Source: Cavia porcellus (lineage: Eukaryota; Chordata; Mammalia; Rodentia; Caviidae). Taken from it: 64,000 nt of DNA. The position numbers and the translations under genes were made by a program. Under the pieces are notes generated by a model, which saw only the letters and a program-made list of their open reading frames with translations, was not told the DNA's origin and made no database searches. Below, piece after piece: positions 32,243-45,500 of the stretch (position 1 is its first letter; the number at the start of each line of letters is the position of its first letter). Location of the stretch: positions 12,275,501 through 12,339,500 of the forward strand of contig NW_026947506.1 in NCBI RefSeq assembly GCF_034190915.1, written 5' to 3'.

Positions 32243-33707
32243 GTTTTTTTATTGAAACAGAAAAATGGAAAAATAGAGTAGAAATAATACAGAATTTCAT
32301 AAAAATAAACAATAAGAAATCACTAGTTGATAAGTGACACATTGTCATCTTAGAAATAGTTGTTCAAGGTACAAAATTAAAGCATACAAAGTGACATTCA
32401 AATAATGACACTGCAAACAGTTCTGCTCAGTGATCCAACAAATCTTAGTAATATGCTTATCTGTCATACACACTGATTTTTTATCTTAAAGAGGGTAAGA
32501 TTAAATGACAAAACAGAACAGAACAGTTCATAAAAAAAACAAGTTAAGGAAACACAGATTTCAAAGCAAGTCCACTGGAGATGTTCACTGTCTGTCTTAT
32601 TGTCTCTAGTGTTCTTCCAAATAGTTGTTCCCATCTTTAAATGCATTGAATTTATACTAAACATTACAGAACTAATCAAACAAGTACAGGATGATAAAGG
32701 CTTTTTTGGTCTTCAAGACCTGATTTTGGGAAAGTCCATAATGACTACCATAATGTCTCTCATTCTCTTTGAAGTAGATGTCTTTATCTTTACATATACT
32801 GAAATTGAACATAAGAGATTAGACTAATATCACTCTAAACAGTGAATAATAGTATCCTGAGAAGGGGAAAGGTAAGGAATTGCCTAAAAAAAGAAGGCAG
32901 AGGAAATTGTTAAATGTGTATCAGGATTTAAAAGCTACAGTAGTGTTATTGCTCTGTTTATATTCTTTGCGGCCTGTCTACTCATATTAGATTTGAGGGC
33001 ACAGACAGATACCCCAAAAATAACAGGTTATACCATGGGAGCTATCCTTAATTTCCTATTAACTTAAACTGAAACTCTGTATTATTTACTTTGTCTTACT
33101 ATGATTGGTCTTATTTTAAGCTGGTTTGTTTGAATACTATTTTGCCTTGACTGATTGTCTTAACATTTGGTATGCTTGCTAATATCAAGTCTAAGAGTAG
33201 AGGCAACTACTTTGAAGATGGCAAGATGTAAAAGATATCCATTCCAGTTTTGATTATTAACTGCTTTCAAGTCCTACAATGTCTTCAAAGTTGTATTTTT
33301 ATAAAAATAGCTATGTAACGCTATGCTTAACTAATAATGCCTGATGATGTGGAAAATTCGATTGAAAATAACAAGAGAAACATAGTAACTACAGTAGTTC
33401 ACCTAATATTGTAGTCTTATATATCTTTTTTATATCATGTTTTTCTAGGAATTTGTTTTGTTGTCTTTTTTTTTTGATCTGTTTTTCCCCATAACACAAA
33501 AAGGATAGATATACATGTAAAGATGCACACATGGGAAGAAATTCTAAACTGTTTATTGGAACAAATTATATAATTCATGATGTAATGAACAGATACTCTG
33601 AAGAAGAGACACTAAGAAACCCAGTGCTAATTCTGTATCATTATGTCACAAAATCAAGCAAAACTATTGTTCACTGTTCAGAGTGTTATTAGTCTGGTCT
33701 ATTTTGT
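32243..33707 (-). mobile_element. 5'-inverted (twin-primed) L1/HAL1 3'UTR insertion
   Basis: From 32243 to about 32828 the L1/HAL1 3' end lies on the minus strand (its A tail shows as a T run at 32244). From about 32829 to 33707 the adjacent upstream part of the same 3'UTR lies on the plus strand (AATAACAGGTTATACCATGG, GAAAATAACAAGAGAAACAT, as at 61600-61950). This head-to-head arrangement is the signature of twin priming. Target duplication GGTGAACTGTAAT / GGTGAATTGTAAT (32230-32242, 33708-33720). Absent from unit 3. Confidence 0.85.
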
Positions 33708-34556
33708 GGTGAATTGTAATTTTAACACTGCATTTGTTTTAGTCTTTTAATACACATGTTTAATTTTCTCTTTCATAAATGATGTTCGTGAAGTTGATGC
33801 AACATTTGGCATTAAGATATACATTTATTGAGGATTGGAGCATTTGTTTTTGATGAAGTTGTGTTCTTTTCACATAACTTGTACATTAATGAAGTTATGT
33901 TTTCCATGTTGTGATGAGATACCTGCTGATTTCCTAACATCACTAGATAGCATACCACGTACATTATGTTGCCTGATTTTCTTTCTCACTGGATCCAATA
34001 TTTGTCATTTAAGTAAACCCTTGTTTTTCTAACCATCAGAATTTTACCTGTTATATTTATATTACATCTTTACTTTGCGATTGTTTTCTTCACATGTACC
34101 AAAAGTAAACCATGCCACTGTGAATTTCTGATTGCCCCAGACTGACAGAAACATAACTTGTCTCCAAAAGCATATCACAAAATATATTAATAACTCCAGA
34201 AATTATAACATCAGGTATGATTTATGAGTAACCATACTTTGAAAGGAATTTTTCTTAAATGTGGAATTGCCTTGGGAAAAAAGTTGTTATTGAATGTCTC
34301 ATGCAAATGCCTTTATTTTATTCCTTGATGTTGCAAATGCATTATATATTCTTTAATTATTAGTACTTTTTCCTAAAACACTGAAATAATTGTATGAAGG
34401 GAAACCTGAATTTTGAGGTGTCACACGGTAAAAAGTAAATTTCCTAAATTAAGATTCAGACTGTGTTGTGTTTTACTGCATGGTGAATTCATACAATGGC
34501 ATGTCTTTTTATTCATAAAGACTACTGTCTCATGTTTGTGGTGTGTGCTGATTATC

Positions 34557-34676
34557 TTTTTTTTTTTTTTTTTTTTTTTTTTTGTCTTTTTCGTTTTTAT
34601 CGGTACCGGGGATCGAACTCACAACTGCCTGCTTGCAAGGCAGGTGCTTATGCCGCTGAGCTAAATCTCCAGCCCC
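34557..34676 (-). repeat. Young ID SINE, unit 2 only
   Basis: T run of 20 or more (A tail on minus), GTACCGGGGATCGAACTCAC, CTGCTTGCAAGGCAGG, GAGCTAAATCTCCAGCCCC. Exact target duplication TGTGCTGATTATCTTT at 34544-34559 and 34677-34692. Absent in unit 3. A and B boxes are intact, so this is among the youngest IDs here. Confidence 0.93.
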
Positions 34677-36229
34677 TGTGCTGATTATCTTTAGACATAT
34701 ACACTGGGCCATGAGTCCCAGTTGGTTTCCTATGGTCTGTGGTTTTCACTTCCACTTTAGGATTCATGTAATCTGTAAAGTGTTTATTGCAGTGTTGTTG
34801 AATAAAAAATCTGCTTAGCTTCCAATGGAATGATGTTGTTAAAAACTGTGGTGTCATAAAAACACAAGAGAGCACTGCATTAAATACCCCTAATCCAGTG
34901 TAAATAGCTTGCCCAAGTCTCAATTATCCTTAAACACATAAATTGCTTACCTGTTGTGTACTGTCCAGTAAAACCCTATCTATTTCGAACCTGAATATCC
35001 TTCACAAAGCAAAAGACACTGAAAAGTGCATTGTCAGGTGCTTTGCACTACAGCATGAAGCCAGATTCCCTGCAGCACATTTCTGCTTACCATCAACAGG
35101 AAAATTTGGAGTTTGTATTTCTATTTCAGTTAATAATAGAAAACTGAATCTATAAGACACATATGTTGAGCACTTTCTCATTTTACCATGAAAGTAAATC
35201 TTGGTGCTCCTGTTGATGCATGCTTGTACTCCTAGTACCTCAGAGGGCTTAAATTAGTGGAAGAGAAAGTTGAGACCAGCCTACAGAAGTTAGTGTGAGC
35301 CAGTCTCAGAATACATCCTCAGGTTCTACAGATGTAGCTTAGTGCTTTAGTACTCCTCTCTTACCTCCCCAGTGTCAACATTTTTTAATACTCTCAATTA
35401 CACATCAGTAGTTTTTCCTTTATCACTTGTCCACCTTGCAGTTTTCCCTGAGCATCAATTGAGAAGCACATTTGTTAATGCAGTGATCATCCTGAGCATC
35501 ATTGGAGCACTTGTCAATCTAACCCATTCATTCTTTTATTGAATACAGTAGAATTGTAACTTTATATTCCTTCTTATTTTATAAAAACTAACAAAAGTAT
35601 GCAATTTTTTGATCATCTTATATTTAAATAATTGCATTGGTAAGGAGCTACACATAAAGATTAATTTAATGTAATTTCTTTAGTCCCAGCACCAGGAGAG
35701 AATAAGATGGGACAATAATGGCTTTGAAGCTGACTTTGGCAGGCAACTGCTGGATGATTTAGCAGGTGGTTTTATACCTGCATTTGAAGTTTAAGGAAAG
35801 AAGTAAGTTAAGGTCAAGAATATAAATGTGCCATCGATCTAAAGAATCACTACTGCAATTTGTGATTTTTCTTTCACTCAGGAAATGTACTTTTTATAGT
35901 AATTTGTGCAGCAATCTCAAATATGCCTCTATTAGAGTAAAATGTAGTGAAACATGAAAGAGCCAGGCATTTCATGTTCTGAATGTAGAGTTATTAAAAA
36001 TCCTTTTTCTTAATGCTATTGCTGCTGTTTTGTGTAGAAAATAAGATAGGGTGACAAAACAAGCAAAAAGGACTTTGTAAGATTTTATTCCTCCTGCATG
36101 AACATAGAAGCCACAAAAAGTCAATCCAAAAGGATGAAGAAATAAACTGAAGAATGAGAAAGATTTTGCTCCTTACTCCCTGATAGCTAACACGTAAAAC
36201 CAATAAGAACATGAGATGAATACACATTT

Positions 36230-36640
36230 TTCAAAATAGGTACAAATTGCCGAGAAATACCTGAATAACTATTGAGCATTTTTGCACAATAGAGAAATGC
36301 AAATAGGGACATCATCTCATTGCAGAGGAAGCAAATCACCACAAGATCTAAGGAACGTTCCTAAGACTGCAGGAGAAAAGGAAATATTTAACTTTTTGGT
36401 GGAAATGTAGGTAAGTAGTTCCACTATTGAAGTCAGTTTTTTAAAGTGTTCAAAAAACTAAAATTAGTGATTCTCATCAATGCAGTGCCCACTTTAGTGG
36501 ATCTCTTCCCCAAAGATTTAAAGACGTATTGCAGTGATTCATGCAGATTCCTGTTTAGTGAAGCAATAGTCAATTTTCCTGGGAAGAGCAGCAGCAAGCA
36601 CTGTTCCATCATCAACAAATACCAATGATGAACAATAAAT
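36230..36640 (+). mobile_element. Ancient L1 ORF2 C-terminal relic
   Basis: Shares wording with mammalian L1 3' ORF2 DNA: GAGAAATGCAAATAGGGACATC, CTCATTGCAG, GAAGTCAGTTTTTTAAAGTG, CAAAAAACTAAAATTAG, CCCAAAGA. Copied in unit 3 at 53985-54375. Much older than L1 A and B. Confidence 0.6.
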
Positions 36641-36784
36641 ACTCATGAGTGTACTCCTTTTAATAAATGGGGTACTTTATTGTGAAATGTGTTAGGTTTT
36701 CCAAGTAGCTATAGGTCAGTATAAGCATGATAGTCATGCTAATGTCACAAGGCTATCACTAGTACCCTACTGTGTTCATAAAAT

Positions 36785-36925
36785 ATATTTATCTTTTTGA
36801 GGCAGCATCTTGCTATGCAATTCAGGCTGGCTTTGAGATCACTTTATAACCCAGAGTGGTGTCAAACAATTCCCCTTCCTCAGGGTCTCAAGTACTGGGC
36901 TCCACCTAAGAGCTACCAGGTGTAG
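36785..36925 (-). repeat. B1-like SINE relic
   Basis: Antisense B1: TTTTTGAGGCAGCATCTTGC, ATTCAGGCTGGCTTTGAG, CCTCAGGGTCTCAAGTACTGGG. Paralogue at about 54555-54695 in unit 3. Confidence 0.7.
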
Positions 36926-38940
36926 TTTAGATTTGGTATATTATATGCATATTCAGTATATTTTATTTCAGCTGTTTTTGTTGTTAAAGTATTTCCACTT
37001 TGTACCTCCAGCCTCTGTAGAAACTTTGGCCTTGTTGAGGTGGTGATGTGCATACCACCAGCCTTGTAACATTCTCTTTGGGTTCAGTGCTGTCAGTGTA
37101 CTGCAGTGAAACATAGGTGTACATAACTGTTTCTTTTTCTACTTCCTTAGAAAGATTGTTAAAATTTCCTTGGATATTCAGAGGGTCAACACCCTCTCTA
37201 TAGTTTCATGCAAATGCCTACAGTTACGTATTGTGTAGGACACACAGAAACATGTCGCATAGTTGCGGTGAGAGGTTTGTCAAGGCAGATGTGAAGACTA
37301 CTTTGTGAATGTTTGTGTTCCTGATTATTTCATTAGAATAAGCCTTAGGTTTTCTCACTGTTGTTTATGTGAAGCAGACCAGAAGACCACTTGAAATGAT
37401 ATAAAGTCTGTTTTGGATTTTAAGTATCTAAAGAACTGCTCTGGTGCTATGGCCCACTTAGTAATGGTCAACTTGGATCACCCAGTGAATGAGGTCATCA
37501 TGGTATTCGGATAGAACATCCATGGAAGGATTGTTTCAAACATCATTAAAGAGAACTGAAGGGAAAGGAGCTGGACTGTTGATTCTCATGCAGAAACCAG
37601 TAGCACTGGTTTTCCAGATATGAACTCAGCCATCATCATCATCAGAGAATCTCAGGTCCTCATTATTGCTGTGCATGACTACTGTTCTCTTTTGTGAATC
37701 TCTGGCCCTTATCTTGAGCTTCATGTTTTGGCTCCAGTACTGATCACTCAACCTGCTGGCACTGATCCTATGATTAAGCAAACAGAATTTCTAGCTTCCA
37801 ACACTAAACTTTGAGCCTTCCTAGTGTACAATCCTGACAAAGACTTCAATGAGACATCGTCAGTGCTTCTAGGTCTCCAGGTAAAATCTGATGGTCCTTG
37901 ATGCAGGCTCTAATTCTTCAGCAGTACTTGGGCAGGATATTGTCCTAACATTAAAGTACTCAGCTGGATTTTTTAGGTCTTTAGTATGTGAAAAGCTCTA
38001 CATCTCTCTAAATCTGACTTTCTGGGGGTGAATATTTTAAAATTATCTTATCAATTATAAGTTCCATATTAAGTCTCTTTCCTTGCAAGCCTGGATGACA
38101 ACGTATGGGAAAGGTTAAGGTGTGTCATTTTTGAGACATGAGAAAGTTCTTTAGTTACCTAATGTTTATGTCACTTTTTTTGTAGATAGAAGCGCATCTA
38201 TATCAATAACTTGGTTTATAAGACTGTTGATAGATTCTCCACCACTATCAAGCCATTAAATTGTGTGTTGTGTGTGCAAGAAGTAGGTGTGTTAGGAACC
38301 TGCATGGTGCTGCCAGTCAACTGAACATGAGCCTTTGGACCATATGCTGTCTGGCCTTTGTTTACATAAATTATCACTCAAAGATGCACTCACAGAGGCA
38401 GTCATTTTATATTGACAAATAATTTGCAAGTTTCTCAGGTCTTTTTCCGATTTTGATGATGTGAAGAAAATGTAAGATGCACAACCTGAGTTCCCAAAAA
38501 TAATTATGATAGCAGTATAGACCTATCTGAACTCATGAAAATTCAGCTATAGGCTTCCCTTATTCCACCTAGAATGTGCATTGAACCTAAGTAGTTTTGC
38601 ACCGTTTTACCAGATATCTACAAGCACCAGAGGGATATGTTTCTCAGAGCCTCCCTCCTTTTGGGTTCACATTTAGACTGTATGTAGAATGCCCTGTTTC
38701 TATGCTCAGCAGATCCACATGTCTTCACTTCAAAGTACTGTTTCTGCCATCAGTGATAGTTTAATATTGTGTAGATAACCTCCTTGTATTATTCAAATAA
38801 CTCTAGGCTAAATGTCATATCTTCAATTGAGCTAATGGGTTTCATGCTACCTTTTCTCATTTTCATACAGCATCTTGTACATTTAATTTTTCATTATTAT
38901 CAGCATGGTGAGGTTCATACTTATTTGGTATGAAAATATT

Positions 38941-39060
38941 ATGCATGCTGACAAACAGTACTGATCAAAACCAAAGTGTTACTCTTTCTTCAACATCTCA
39001 TGGCTGTGACCAACATATTCCCTTGTGTTGAGCATGGTCACCAAGCATGAATGTGATGAG
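38941..39060. other. Junction between KZNF downstream block and ERV block
   Basis: Short unassigned sequence between the end of the unit 2/unit 3 shared block and the second class II ERV copy. Confidence 0.3.
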
Positions 39061-39620
39061 ATAGGGCAAATATCTATCAGTATTCAATAAAATAGAAAGG
39101 CCATATCTGGGAGTCAGAGAAAGTGGCAGTGTTTCATTGAGAAATGAGTGATATGCACTTGTTATTTGTGCAGTTGTTTGGTCATTTGTTAGAGCCATTG
39201 AAGCTGAGTGCACATGCAGAGCTCTGGCGTAGCCTGAGCACAATTGATCTGAGTATGAAGAGACCCTCAGGAGGCGTGATAGGTCATAGCTGAAGCCATC
39301 TGAAGACTTTGTGGCTAGTTTTCCTTAATTAGCATCATCTGTTCCTCTGAAGCATCCTTGAAACCCTCCTAAGACGCTGCTCAGGTTTCCTCCACTGTCC
39401 ACTCAGCTCCTTGCTTGTTCTGATTAAATAGATGCTGCCCAGCATCAGTCAGCCAGCCAGCTAGAAGAGTTATGAGCTCTGCTTACGATTTTAAACCTGC
39501 AGCCCCAAATATTGTGTCACTTTTTTTCATTCTTTGGGCCTTCACCATGCATCTGTTTGAGGGGTTGGGCATCTAGTCATGGAACCCAAGAGCTTGATTC
39601 CTCAACAGGGACTCTACAGT
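39061..39620 (+). repeat. LTR-like block of class II ERV relic, copy 2
   Basis: Collinear with 1-560: GGGAGTCAGAGAAAGTGGCAG, GAGCCATTGAAGCTGAGTGC, TTTTCCTTAATTAGCATCATC, TTCTGATTAAATAGA, TTTGAGGGGTTGGGCATCTAG. Followed by the same leader and gag order. Confidence 0.55.
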
Positions 39621-39987
39621 GGAGATGACTGCTGTTGATGGTGACATATCTTTGCTGTGTTTCTGGGCTGGATAAAAGCCCTGAAAGCATGTCTATTTCA
39701 TTTTGTTTGGAAAATCCCTTCATTTTCTTAAAAAAAAATCTCTTCACCTGTGAAGTCATGATGAATCCTATATCTGAAATGCAACAGAAACATAAGGCAA
39801 AACTGCTTTTCTTTAGGAAGGTAAGCCCTGTTACTTCCAAAAGTATTTTGGTGCAGCTCTTGTGGGAAATTCATGATCATTGTCCTTGAGGTAGGTGTGG
39901 CCACTGTGAGAGATTGGGGAAACATAGATAAACTGCTGCATTGAGGATCCTCGAGCTCTGATCTCTGTCACCTATCTTTGCTGAGAT

Positions 39988-40939
39988 GTGACATTTGGCA
40001 GGCAGGCACATGGAACATGCCATGGTTGCATTCTCAGTTTTCATGGGTGCACCATTTCTGGTGCTTCTCCACCTCCTCTTGCCACTGCCTCCACAAGATG
40101 CAAACCCTCTAAAATCCCTGGGCAACTCCTTACCTGTTCTAACTCACATGCAAATGGTGGTCAAGTACCTAAACAACATGGGGGATTAACTGCTTGTCCT
40201 GTTTTACATCAGTGACAAGAGTCACACTTTGAAAGTTTTCAGTTACTGTTTAAAGAGTTAAAAGTGGCTGGGGATTAAGCTCAGTGGCATAAGCACCTGC
40301 CTGGAAACTGCAAGATTATAAATTAAATCTCTTTTCTGAAAAGAGAAAAGCAAAAAAATAAAGAGTTTTTAAAAGGCTGTCAAGGAATATGGAATTAAAT
40401 GCATTTTTGTAATAGGCACTGTTGAGAATATCAGGCATGGTTATGAAATGACCACTTTGGACTGGAAAACCTTAGTGCATACTATTGTCATTCAAACCCA
40501 ACATCAGGTGTGAGTCTAAGAATATACTGATGCTGTGGACAAGCAAACTATAAATAATTTAGATTGCAATATTGCTATAGGAGCTACTGAGTTATGGGGA
40601 GAGAGAGCCATCTAGAAATTTGCCAACAAATTCATTGCCACCCTCAAATGGAATAATTGCTTTAAAAGCTTAAAAAAGAATCCCTGTAGCAGTGGGCAGA
40701 CAAGGTTCCTTTAGTACTGTTAAACAGGAGGCCACTGAACCTTACCTTACCTTTATAGAAAGATAAATTAAGGCAGTGAATACCAGGTGGACAACACAGC
40801 AGCAGCCTCTATTTGTTAAAGCAGTTAACATACACAAATGCAAACCAAGACTACAAAAATGCTTTAAAAGATGTCTCTATGAAACCTGACACTACCTTGG
40901 AAATCCCTGGTAAGTTTTATAATGTCCCTACTACTTTTC
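39988..40939 (+). pseudogene. Class II ERV gag relic, copy 2, cut by L1
   Basis: Repeats the copy 1 gag with the same stops and the same internal ID SINE: proline-rich N-terminal frame at 39988-40215, then capsid pieces such as the ATTATTG...CATTCAAACCCAAC region, MHR-like GTTAAACAGGAGGCCACTGA, and TNANQDYKNALKDVSMKPD at 40828-40890. It ends at CTACTACTTTTC (40939), exactly where copy 1 continues CATGATTCTTTGC (1860). The minus-strand L1 A tail begins there. The rest of this ERV copy is missing from the window. Confidence 0.65.
40265..40370 (+). repeat. Old ID-type SINE inside gag relic, copy 2
   Basis: TGGCTGGGGATTAAGCTCAG ... AAGCACCTGCCTGG ... A-rich tail. Same site, and the same replacement of the B-box region, as 1170-1275. 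Confidence 0.75.
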
Positions 40940-41815
40940 TTTTTTTTTTTTATTTAAAGAGAGAAGAAAAAAAAAAGAAAGGACATAAAAACAAAAAAAT
41001 GCAGTAAATGGGTACAAATAATACAGTATTTCTAGGAAAAAAATATACAGTACAAAATCACCAGTTAATAGGTTACATATTATCTTCCCAGAAACAGTTG
41101 TCCATATCACTAAATTAAAGCATATAAAGTGAACATTCATACAGTGAAATTGGAGCCAGTTCCATTCAATGATCCAACAAAAGCTCAGTTATATGGTTTT
41201 CCATCCTACGCACTCGAACATACCTGCGGTTATATCCCTTAGTCCACCTTACTTTCCTCTCGTTTTACAGTAACAATTAGACTTTCAGGGTTTTATTACT
41301 CTCATGGTTCTTATTACTTTTTTGAAGAGAATAAAACCAAATGTGACTAAGCAAAAAAGAGTCAGTTAGAACAGAAGGGTGGGCATAGCACATGATGCAA
41401 AAATAGAATGCCAGGTGATCAAAAGTGTTACCATTGTGCCTCTTGCTATTTTTAAATTGAGTTGTCTATATCATCAGGTATAATAGAATTGATCAAAACA
41501 GTACAGAACAAAACCAATAAAACCTACACTGAGGACCTTACAGGACTTCAAAAAAATGATAATAGTCAATCAATATTGGGCATCATAGTATATGTTATTG
41601 CCTTCAAAGTGATGGCCTATACCCTCAAATTTGATACTATCAAACAAAATAGAATATATAATACTCAACAGAACAAGATGGGGAGAGCAATACTAGAGTT
41701 CAAGTCAGGTTAATAGGACAACAAAACAGTTACTATAATATGTCCCATTATTTTTTAATTGACTTTTCCCTTAATTAAAAAAAGGAAAGAAAATAGATTA
41801 ATTGAAAAGTAGTGT

Positions 41816-41937
41816 GGGGCTGGAGGTTTAGCTCAGTGGCATAAGCACCTGCCTTGCAAGCAGGCGGTCGTGAGTTCGATCCCCAGTACCGATAAAAATG
41901 AAAAAAACAAAAAACAAAACAAAACAAAAAAAAAAAA
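41816..41937 (+). repeat. Young ID SINE in L1 A 3'UTR
   Basis: GGGGCTGGAGGTTTAGCTCA, CCTGCCTTGCAAGCAGG, GTTCGATCCCCAGTACCG and an A-rich tail. Exact duplication GAAAAGTAGTGT at 41804-41815 and 41938-41949. Intact A and B boxes. Confidence 0.93.
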
Positions 41938-42517
41938 GAAAAGTAGTGTGGAGATTGAGATAAGAGAGGACTTTGTAATAGAACAATGCAGGGCAGAACC
42001 GAGCAATTCAAGCATCATTGTGTTTCACCACCAGATAATCTAACATAATAGTAGTCGCCATAGTGCCTCTTTCCTTAAATTATTTGAGTGTAACTTCGCA
42101 TGCTATAATATCAAGCATATCTAGACAGTGTGAAGCCTTTCAAGAGAATGCAAGCATTACAGGATATTTAGAACCTACTAATAGAAAACAAGCAATGGCT
42201 TCTATATTATCTTTTTGCCTATAAAGAATTTTGTTTATACTATAGCATATAGTGAAATATAGTAAGATACAACATGTTAAAACCAGTGGAAACAGATGTA
42301 CTACAGCTTGATGGGACTTCAAAACAAGACGATATTCGGCACTAGCTTTTATGTTTTGTTGCTTTCTTCAAAATAGCTATTCATGCTATCATAGATACTA
42401 AAATGGAACAACCCAGGTTAAAACCATGCGGTTAATGAGTAAAAACATTACATGGCTTCAAACCAATATGATTGGGAATCATGATTACCACATACTTCTA
42501 TGTATTCTTATCATTTT

Positions 42518-45500
42518 TTATACTAGGGAAACTATTCGGTATTTATACATGTGAGTTTGATATATTTCACTTATGAGTATTGTCTCAAGCTGCGTCCATT
42601 TATTTATAAATGTCTCAATGTGGTCATACTTGGACTTACAGCTTTGTTTTGCCATATTTGACTTTATTCTCTCCCCCCCCCAAGAGAGTAATGAGAACTG
42701 AGGAGTAATAAAATCCAAAATGTATAAATTTTGTTATAAAAAAGAGAGGGAGGGGGAAAAAAGGAAAAAAAGAAAAGAAAAAAAATAGTTTTAGTTTTCA
42801 ACATATGGAGAGCCAGTTTTTCCAGCACCATTTATTAAAGAGACTGTCATTCTCCCAGTGAACATGTCTGGCCCCTTTATCGAAGATAAGGTAGTTGAGT
42901 GAGTGTGTTTGCAGTTGTGGTTGTATCTTCTAATCGATTCCACTGATCTTCAGCTCTGTTTTGGTTCCAGTACCATGTTGATTTTACTACGGTTGCTTTG
43001 TAGTATAAATTCAAATCAGGGATTCTGATACCTCCTGCCTTGCCTTTGCTGCTTAGAACTGTCCTTGCTATTCTAGGTCTCTTCTCACTCCAGATGAATT
43101 TTAGGAGTGATTTCTCGAATTCTGTGAGGTATGTTGATGGTATTTTTATCGGGATTGCATTGAATCTGTATAAAAGTTTTTGGAGAATGGCCATTTTCAC
43201 AATATTTATTCTTCCTATCCATGAGCAAGGGATGTTTTTCCATTTTCTGATATCATCTTCAATTTCATTTTTCAGTGTAATATAATTTTCCCTGTACAAG
43301 TCTTTCACTTCTTTCATGAGAGTAATTCCTCGATATTTCATTTTTTTGGTTGCTAGTGTGAAGAGTGTGGTTTCTCTATTTTCTCTTTCTGTGAATTTGT
43401 TGGTAGTGTATAGGAATGCTAGTGAGTTTTGAGTATTGACTTTATAGCCAGCTTCATTGCTAAATGTATTTATTATATCTAGCAGGCTTTCAATGGAGTT
43501 TTGGGGATCTTCTATATAGAGTATCATGTCATGTGCAAATAATGATAGCTTAACTTCTTTTCCTATCTTTATGCCTTTTATTTCTCTCTTGCCTTATTGC
43601 TCTGACTAGTATTTCCAGTACTATATTAAATAGGAGCAGTGAGAAGGGACACCCTTGTATTGTGCCTGATTTTAAAGTAAAGGCCTTCAATTTTTGGCCA
43701 TTTAGTATGATATTGGCTGCTGGTTTGTCATAGATGGCCTTTATTATATTGAGGTAAAGATCATCTATTCCAATTTTCTGCACGGTTCTTATCATGAATG
43801 AATGTTGGACCTTATCAAAAGCTTTTCTGCATCGATAGAAATGATCATGTGGTTCTTAATTTTGGCTCTAGTGATATAGTGTATTAATTTTATTGATTTA
43901 TGTATATTGAACCATCCCTGCATGCCTGGGATGAATCCCACTTGGTCACGGTTTATGATCTTCTTGATGATTTGCTGCATCTTATTTGCCAATATTTTAT
44001 TAAGGATTTTTGCATCTGTGTTCATTAGGGAGATTGGGCTGTAGTTCTCTTTTGTAGTTGGGTCTTTCTCAGGTTTTGGTACTAGAGTAATATTTGCTGC
44101 CAGGAATGACTTAGGAAGGATTGCTTCCTTTTCAATTTCATTGAAGAGTTTGAGGAGTGTTGGCCTTAAGTCTTCTTTGTATTTGTGTAGAATTCTGCAG
44201 TGAATCCATCTGGGCCTGGGCTCTTCTTTGTAGGTAAGCATTTAATTATGTTTTCGATTTCATTAATAGAAATTGGGTTATTCAGTAATTTTACATCTTC
44301 ATGACCTAGCTTTTTTACTTCGCATGCTTCTAGGAATCTGTCCATTTCCTCTGTGTTATAAAACCTTTGAGAGTAGAGATTTTCGAAATAGGTGTTGATG
44401 ATTTTCTTTATTTCTACAGGGTCTGTAGTGATTTCTCCTCTTTTATTCCTTATTGAAACAATTTGAGCTTTTTCTTCCCTTTTTTAAATAAGGTTGACTA
44501 GGGGCTTATCAATTTTATTTATTGTTTCAAATAACCAATTCTTTGATTCATTGATTTTTTGAATTGTTTTTTTGGTCTCTATTGCATTGATTTCTGCTCT
44601 GATATTTATAACTTCTTCTCTTCTTTTGGCTTTCAGCTTGACTTGCTCTTCTTTTTCTAGATGTTTGAGGTGTAACATCAGGTTATTTATTTGTATTCAT
44701 TCTGTTTTCCTGATGTGTGAACTCAGTGCTATAAATTTTCCTCTGAGAATAGCTTTCATTGCATCCCACAGATTCTGGTAAGTTGTATTTGTGTTTTCAT
44801 TTTCTTGTAGGTAGTGTTTAATTTTTTCTTTGATTTCCTCCATGACCCACTGTTTACTCAAGAGTATGTTATTCAGTTTCCATGTGTTTGTGGGAATTTT
44901 GTAGTATCTTTTATTATTAATTTCTAATTTCATAGTGCTATGGTCCGATAGCATGCAAGGGATGATTTCAATCCTTTTACCTTTTTTTTTGGTCTTTTTC
45001 CTTTTTATCAGTACCAGGGATTGTATTCCTGACTGTCTGCTTGCAAGCCAGGCACTTATGCCACTGAGCTAAATCCTCAGCCCCCTTTTGCCTTTAATTA
45101 AATATGTTTTGTGAATTAATATATGGTCTATTTTAGAAAATTATCCATGTACTGCTGAGAAGAATGTGTATTCTGTTGTTGTTAGGTGGAATACTCTGTA
45201 TATTTCTATTAAGTCCATTTGTTCACAGGTACGGTTCAGTTCTTTTATTTCTTTGCTGATATTCTGTCTGGTTGATCTGGCCATTGGTGTCAATGGTATG
45301 TTAAGATCTCCTGGTAGAATTGTTTCACTGTTAACTTAGTTTTTCATTTCTGTTGGTACTTGTTTTATATAACTGGGTGCTCTGGAATTTGGTGCATATA
45401 TATTTAAGGTAGTTATTGCTTCCTCTTGGCATTTTTCCCTAACCAGTATGTAGTGACCTTCTTTATCCCTTATGATCTTTATTGGCTTGAAGTTCTTATT

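Larger units (their letters stand above)
33708..38940. other. KZNF unit 2 downstream block, duplicated in unit 3
   Basis: Non-coding 5.2 kb collinear with about 51585-56676: shared landmarks include TTGCATTTGTTTTAGT-type sequence, the GAGTCCCAGTTGGTTTCCT segment, an old L1 piece, a B1, and a TATTTCCACTTT-type run. Contents: ID SINE at 34557, B1-like sense relic at about 35205-35330, ancient L1 ORF2 3' relic at 36230-36640, and antisense B1 at about 36790-36925. No gene recognised; frames at 37440-37800 keep no convincing domain. Confidence 0.65.

Noticed and set aside
34590..34676. tRNA-like sequences with A and B boxes as tRNA genes (here and at 10741, 14319, 41816)
   Set aside because: They have A-rich tails, target duplications and multiple dispersed copies, i.e. 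ID SINEs. The acceptor stem does not close as in a tRNA.
37440..37800. Possible processed-gene remnant starting ATGGCCCACTTAGTAATGG in the KZNF downstream block
   Set aside because: The frame ends quickly, the copy at 55320-55680 does not keep it, and no domain is recognisable.
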